In this document: positions 8,578 to 10,616 of the stretch, one piece after another | How the letters are laid out: the number at the start of each line of letters is the position of its first letter | Numbering within the stretch: the stretch's first letter is position 1 | NCBI GenBank assembly: GCA_965367015.1 | Contig: CBDUGY010000103.1 | Coordinates: 1 to 10,616, forward strand | Reading direction: 5' to 3' | Origin: CAXBES01 sp965367015 | GTDB lineage: Bacteria; Bacteroidota; Bacteroidia; Flavobacteriales; Flavobacteriaceae | DNA: 10,616 nt | Program-made: the position numbers and the translations under genes | The notes under the pieces: model-generated | What the model saw: the letters and a program-made list of their open reading frames with translations, nothing else | What the model was told of the DNA's origin: nothing | Databases searched by the model: none

Positions 8578-9723
8578 TTAATTTTGTAAAGCAGGACCGT
8601 CTGCATTACCTGAGGAACACTCACAATCGGTAAGTGGCCCTGATTCGAATGTTATTGTTACTGTCGATGTATCGCAAGTACTGGTATTGGGTGCAGGTAG
8701 ACAGACTTCATATTCAAATACCACGTCTCCTACGAATCCCGGTACAGGTTTATAAGAATATGTTCCATCTGCATTGAATGTAAAGTCACGTCCGGGAGGT
8801 GTGGGTCCAGTTATCAATGAAAATGTAGAGCCCGCCGGTATATTCGACCCATTTACGGTTCCGTCATATCTTACATTCTTGCAATTTGTCTCGGTTTTAG
8901 GGACCGCATATCTTTGTAAAATAAAAAACTTTCCATCTCCGTGATCCACAGTTGCAGCGGTTAGATCAACTCTGGTTATTACGGAACCTACCGGAGCGAG
9001 ATCGTCTAATATAAATATCGCAATACCAATAGTTCCATTGTTTTCAACTACCCTTCCTGAATTCCAGTAGTCGACGTTTGCCGGGGGTGCGTTAAATAAC
9101 GGTCCTATTTGTGTAGTATTAGATCTTACGAAGGTATCACCCAGAAATGCCTCAGGGCCACCACCTGCCGGTATTCCATATACAGAAATATAATAGCAGT
9201 TGTTAGCATTTCTTTCTGAAATTGCGATGATTCCTCCATCATTGGAAGGTATCCCCGGGCTGTAATACAAGGATTGAATTTGCGCATCTGTTGTTGCAAT
9301 CGCCGCAAAATTTCCACAAATATCACGACCGTTATAGGTAGAATTAAAATAATGATTCAAGTTCTTATCCTGAAAGGCAGCAATAGCATCACCGGGCCAA
9401 TTCGCATTATTACTGTTATTGTTTACATTTGCGCCATTCTGAAGAATACTGTTTCGGTTATTACCATCCGGACCAACTCTGGTCATGGCATAGCCCGAAG
9501 GTGCAGCAATCGATTGAAAAACTTCACCGTCTATTGTTATAGAACTTAATGTTGCGGGATCGGTAGGGAGAACTTGAGTATCTGCCCATTGAAAGGTTAC
9601 ACCTGTCTGAACCGATGGCTTTTGAGTTTGCCCAATGCTTTTTGGACAAAAAATCAAAGTGACCAAGAATGCAATAAACAAAAAAGATATCCTCTTCTGA
9701 AGTGTAGGTATAGTTCTAAACAT
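8578..9723 (-). CDS. Secreted Ig-domain hypothetical protein, 381 residues, possibly truncated
   Basis: Residues 1-31 are a signal peptide (basic start RTIPTLQKR, then FLFIAFLVTLIF, ending SIGQ). Residues about 40-280 are an unassigned, Asn-rich, probably beta-rich region (GVTFQWADTQVLP, YGIPAGGGPEAFLG, IFILDDLAPVGSVITRVDL). Residues 282-363 form a Big_9/cadherin-like Ig domain (DFTFNADGTYSYKPVPGFVG, FEYEVCLPAP). It is clearly related to the Ig domain of the giant adhesin, which has DYTYTPNPGFIG and FYEVCDNG. Both are followed by a Cys-x-Cys pair, here C367-E-C369. In the adhesin more domains follow that linker, but here the protein stops 12 residues later with no sorting domain. It may be a naturally short form or a truncated relative. 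It is first of a likely two-gene unit with the 234-residue gene downstream. Confidence 0.87.
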   Translation of the reverse strand: MFRTIPTLQKRISFLFIAFLVTLIFCPKSIGQTQKPSVQTGVTFQWADTQVLPTDPATLSSITIDGEVFQSIAAPSGYAMTRVGPDGNNRNSILQNGANVNNNSNNANWPGDAIAAFQDKNLNHYFNSTYNGRDICGNFAAIATTDAQIQSLYYSPGIPSNDGGIIAISERNANNCYYISVYGIPAGGGPEAFLGDTFVRSNTTQIGPLFNAPPANVDYWNSGRVVENNGTIGIAIFILDDLAPVGSVITRVDLTAATVDHGDGKFFILQRYAVPKTETNCKNVRYDGTVNGSNIPAGSTFSLITGPTPPGRDFTFNADGTYSYKPVPGFVGDVVFEYEVCLPAPNTSTCDTSTVTITFESGPLTDCECSSGNADGPALQN

Positions 9724-9790
9724 AAGTAAAATTTGGGTATTCGTCGCAAGAAATTAATTTGCATTAATCAGGGGCTCCTGCGATTTAGAA

Positions 9791-9798
9791 CAAATATA
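9791..9798 (-). promoter_or_regulatory. Probable -7 promoter element of the 381-residue secreted protein gene
   Basis: The minus strand reads TATATTTG, the same octamer as upstream of the giant adhesin, ending 67 bases before the ATG at 9723. No TTG -33 element is found at the expected distance. The identical core and similar leader length suggest, but do not prove, shared control of the two surface-protein genes. Confidence 0.45.
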
Positions 9799-9821
9799 TT
9801 GCTATTGAAGTATTTTCCTAC

Positions 9822-9849
9822 ACGCTATTTTAATTATTCGTTATAGCGT
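9822..9849. promoter_or_regulatory. 7-bp inverted repeat upstream of the 381-residue gene promoter
   Basis: ACGCTAT at 9822-9828 and ATAGCGT at 9843-9849 are perfect reverse complements with a 14-base spacer. They sit 23 bases upstream of the TATATTTG element. The spacer length equals that of the dyad upstream of the adhesin, although the arm sequence differs. An operator role is inferred from position only. The rest of the 265-base gap at 9724-9988 shows nothing else I can support. Confidence 0.3.
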
Positions 9850-9988
9850 AATTATTTCTCGATAAAGTGCGTTAAAATATAAATTTTTAAAATTAATCCA
9901 CTTCTTTAGCCTAAGGAAATTATCATTAGGGCAGGTTGATTTTCGATGAAATAATCTCCAAAGTTATTGGAATTCAAACTACTGCTTC

Positions 9989-10015
9989 AAAAAAAAACCT
10001 CGCAATAATGCGAGG
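9989..10015 (-). terminator. Intrinsic terminator of the DUF3467 gene
   Basis: CCTCGCA (9998-10004) and TGCGAGG (10009-10015) form a perfect 7-bp GC-rich stem with the loop ATAA. On the minus strand it is followed by nine T (9989-9997). It lies 12 bases after the stop codon at 10028. The plus-strand side has no comparable T-run, so it acts in the minus direction. Confidence 0.9.
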
Positions 10016-10027
10016 TCGTTTAATTAT

Positions 10028-10351
10028 TTAGGCTTCACCTGTTGGTCCGAAATTTATAGGTATTGGAGGCTGTTTGTAATCTTTAATCTCCCCGTGAGCT
10101 GTTTCGAAACGGCTGATATTATCATGGAGGGCTTTCAGAAATCGTTTCGCATGTTGGGGCGTCAGGACTATTCTAGATTTTACTTTACTCTTCGGAACAC
10201 CTGGCATAATTGTTACGAAGTCGATTACAAACTCAGATTGCGAATGATTGATAATCGCTAAATTACTGTAAATACCTTGAGCTACACTTTCATCTAACTC
10301 TATGTTTATTTGACCTGGTTGAGCCTTTTTTGGATTATTCTGTTCTGCCAT
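10028..10351 (-). CDS. DUF3467 family protein
   Basis: The 107-residue protein matches the small Bacteroidota DUF3467 family along nearly its whole length. The core runs from GQINIELDESVAQGIYSNLA (about 13-32) through HSQSEFVIDF (36-45), MPGVPKSKVKSRIVLTPQHA (49-68) and LKALHDNISRFE (72-83). It has no signal peptide or membrane segment and so is cytoplasmic. The biochemical role is unknown. I recall the family often being encoded near rpoC in this phylum, but rpoC is not visible here. The gene forms its own short transcription unit: one terminator lies just downstream and another minus-oriented terminator lies only 52 bases upstream of its start. No TAnnTTTG promoter is visible in that gap. 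Confidence 0.93.
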   Translation of the reverse strand: MAEQNNPKKAQPGQINIELDESVAQGIYSNLAIINHSQSEFVIDFVTIMPGVPKSKVKSRIVLTPQHAKRFLKALHDNISRFETAHGEIKDYKQPPIPINFGPTGEA

Positions 10352-10366
10352 AGTACTTGGTTTATG

Positions 10367-10384
10367 CTTCCAATAAGCTGGAAG
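10367..10384. promoter_or_regulatory. 6-bp inverted repeat in the leader of the DUF3467 gene
   Basis: CTTCCA and TGGAAG flank a six-base spacer, 15 bases upstream of the DUF3467 start codon and between it and the upstream terminator. It could be an RNA hairpin close to the start or a protein-binding dyad. The arms are short, so chance is possible. Confidence 0.3.
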
Positions 10385-10403
10385 ACGAATTTATTAACTT
10401 TTT

Positions 10404-10436
10404 AAAAAAAAGAATCCCGTCTTGTCACGGGATTCT
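10404..10436 (-). terminator. Intrinsic terminator for a minus-strand transcript arriving from the right
   Basis: AGAATCCCGT (10411-10420) and ACGGGATTCT (10427-10436) form a perfect 10-bp stem with the six-base loop CTTGTC. On the minus strand seven T follow the stem (10404-10410). The plus side (ATCAAAATAAAT) has no T-run. It implies a minus-strand gene or RNA ending near 10440-10466, where the tandem repeat lies. Confidence 0.88.
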
Positions 10437-10437
10437 A

Positions 10438-10616
10438 TCAAAATAAATATATGGTTGAACTTTTTAAAGTTCCCACCATTGGACTGTCAACTCTTTCTTT
10501 AAAAGATCCCGCCTTGCGGCTTTCGACTCTTTCTTTAAAAGATCCCGCCTTGTGGCTTTCGACTCTTTCTTTAAAAGATCCCGCCTTGCGGCTTTCGACT
10601 CTTTCTTTAAAAGATC
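10438..10616 (-). CDS. Possible C-terminal end of a repeat-containing gene (direction and frame uncertain)
   Basis: On the minus strand this frame is open for 58 codons from the right edge to TGA at 10438, one base before the terminator stem. It reads a 12-residue repeat SFKERVESRKAG and ends STIYLF. A second minus frame ends at TAA 10464 and repeats RDLLKKESKAAR, ending VQWWEL. On the plus strand a frame from ATG 10451 repeats DPALRLSTLSLK. In the diverged edge unit, changes fall mostly at third positions or give similar residues in the first minus frame and in the plus frame, but not in the frame ending at 10464. The terminator direction favours the minus strand. It may equally be non-coding. 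Confidence 0.25.
   Translation of the reverse strand, partial: SFKERVESRKAGSFKERVESHKAGSFKERVESRKAGSFKERVDSPMVGTLKSSTIYLF
10467..10616. repeat. 36-bp tandem repeat (minisatellite) running off the right edge
   Basis: The unit is 36 bases: CTCTTTCTTTAAAAG followed by ATCCCGCCTTGCGGCTTTCGA. CTCTTTCTTT recurs at 10491, 10527, 10563 and 10599, exactly 36 bases apart. The inner units differ by one base (CTTGCGG versus CTTGTGG), while the outermost unit at 10467-10502 differs from its neighbour at 8 of 36 positions, the usual pattern of an array eroded at its edge. Each unit contains the small inverted repeat CCGC-CTT-GCGG. There are just over four units in the window and the array continues beyond it. 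There are no unique spacers, so it is not CRISPR. Confidence 0.93.

Noticed and set aside
9274..9549. Plus-strand 91-codon open frame within the 381-residue gene
   Set aside because: Its composition is rich in Ile, Thr and Arg without any recognisable pattern, and it is antisense to a gene with a signal peptide and Ig domain.
9912..9935. Imperfect inverted repeat GCCTAA...TTAGGGC
   Set aside because: It needs a bulge, has no T-run and no clear position relative to a promoter, so it is likely chance.
10467..10616. CRISPR array, suggested by the 36-base period
   Set aside because: Units abut directly with no unique spacers between them, so it is a plain tandem repeat.

Overview
The window looks like a chromosomal segment of a marine-type member of the Flavobacteriaceae (Bacteroidota). 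The supporting signs are an AT-rich base composition, SprB-type adhesin repeats, secreted proteins with signal peptides ending in AFG/FAQ/IGQ-like sites, a VGIGTTNP-type surface protein, a DUF3467 protein, A-rich start regions without clear Shine-Dalgarno sequences, and several TAnnTTTG (-7) promoter elements upstream of genes. Species cannot be told from the sequence alone.

Layout. (1) Positions 1-5873 on the minus strand are one uninterrupted reading frame that runs off the left edge: the first 1957 residues of a giant secreted adhesin. It has a signal peptide, N-terminal beta-rich regions, one cadherin/Big_9-like Ig domain, an SdrD_B-like domain, an unassigned beta-rich region, and then 13 SprB-type modules. 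Twelve of these are arranged as two tandem copies of a six-module, 1.43-kb super-repeat. At the left edge a second Big_9-like domain is just beginning. (2) Positions 5874-6198 are a divergent control region with two promoter elements, a 9-bp dyad and repeated TACGTA/TATACGT sites. (3) Positions 6199-7797 (+) encode peptide chain release factor 3 (prfC), the only housekeeping enzyme fully present. (4) Positions 7822-9723 hold two minus-strand secreted-protein genes, a 381-residue Ig-domain protein followed by a 234-residue VGIGTTNP protein, probably one transcript. (5) Positions 9724-9988 are non-coding, with a promoter element and a dyad. (6) Positions 9989-10436 hold a DUF3467 gene flanked by two minus-oriented intrinsic terminators. 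(7) Positions 10467-10616 are a 36-bp tandem repeat that continues past the right edge and may be the end of a further gene.

How the genes relate. The giant adhesin and the 381-residue protein share the same Ig-like fold followed by a Cys-x-Cys linker. With the 234-residue protein they form a cell-surface/secreted set, probably exported by Sec and, for the adhesin, the type IX secretion system; the C-terminal sorting domain that would prove this lies outside the window. prfC and the DUF3467 gene are unrelated housekeeping neighbours. I found no clear new defence, mobile or biosynthetic system. The most unusual items are the higher-order duplication in the adhesin, the apparently truncated Ig-domain paralogue, and the 36-bp repeat that stays open in four reading frames.
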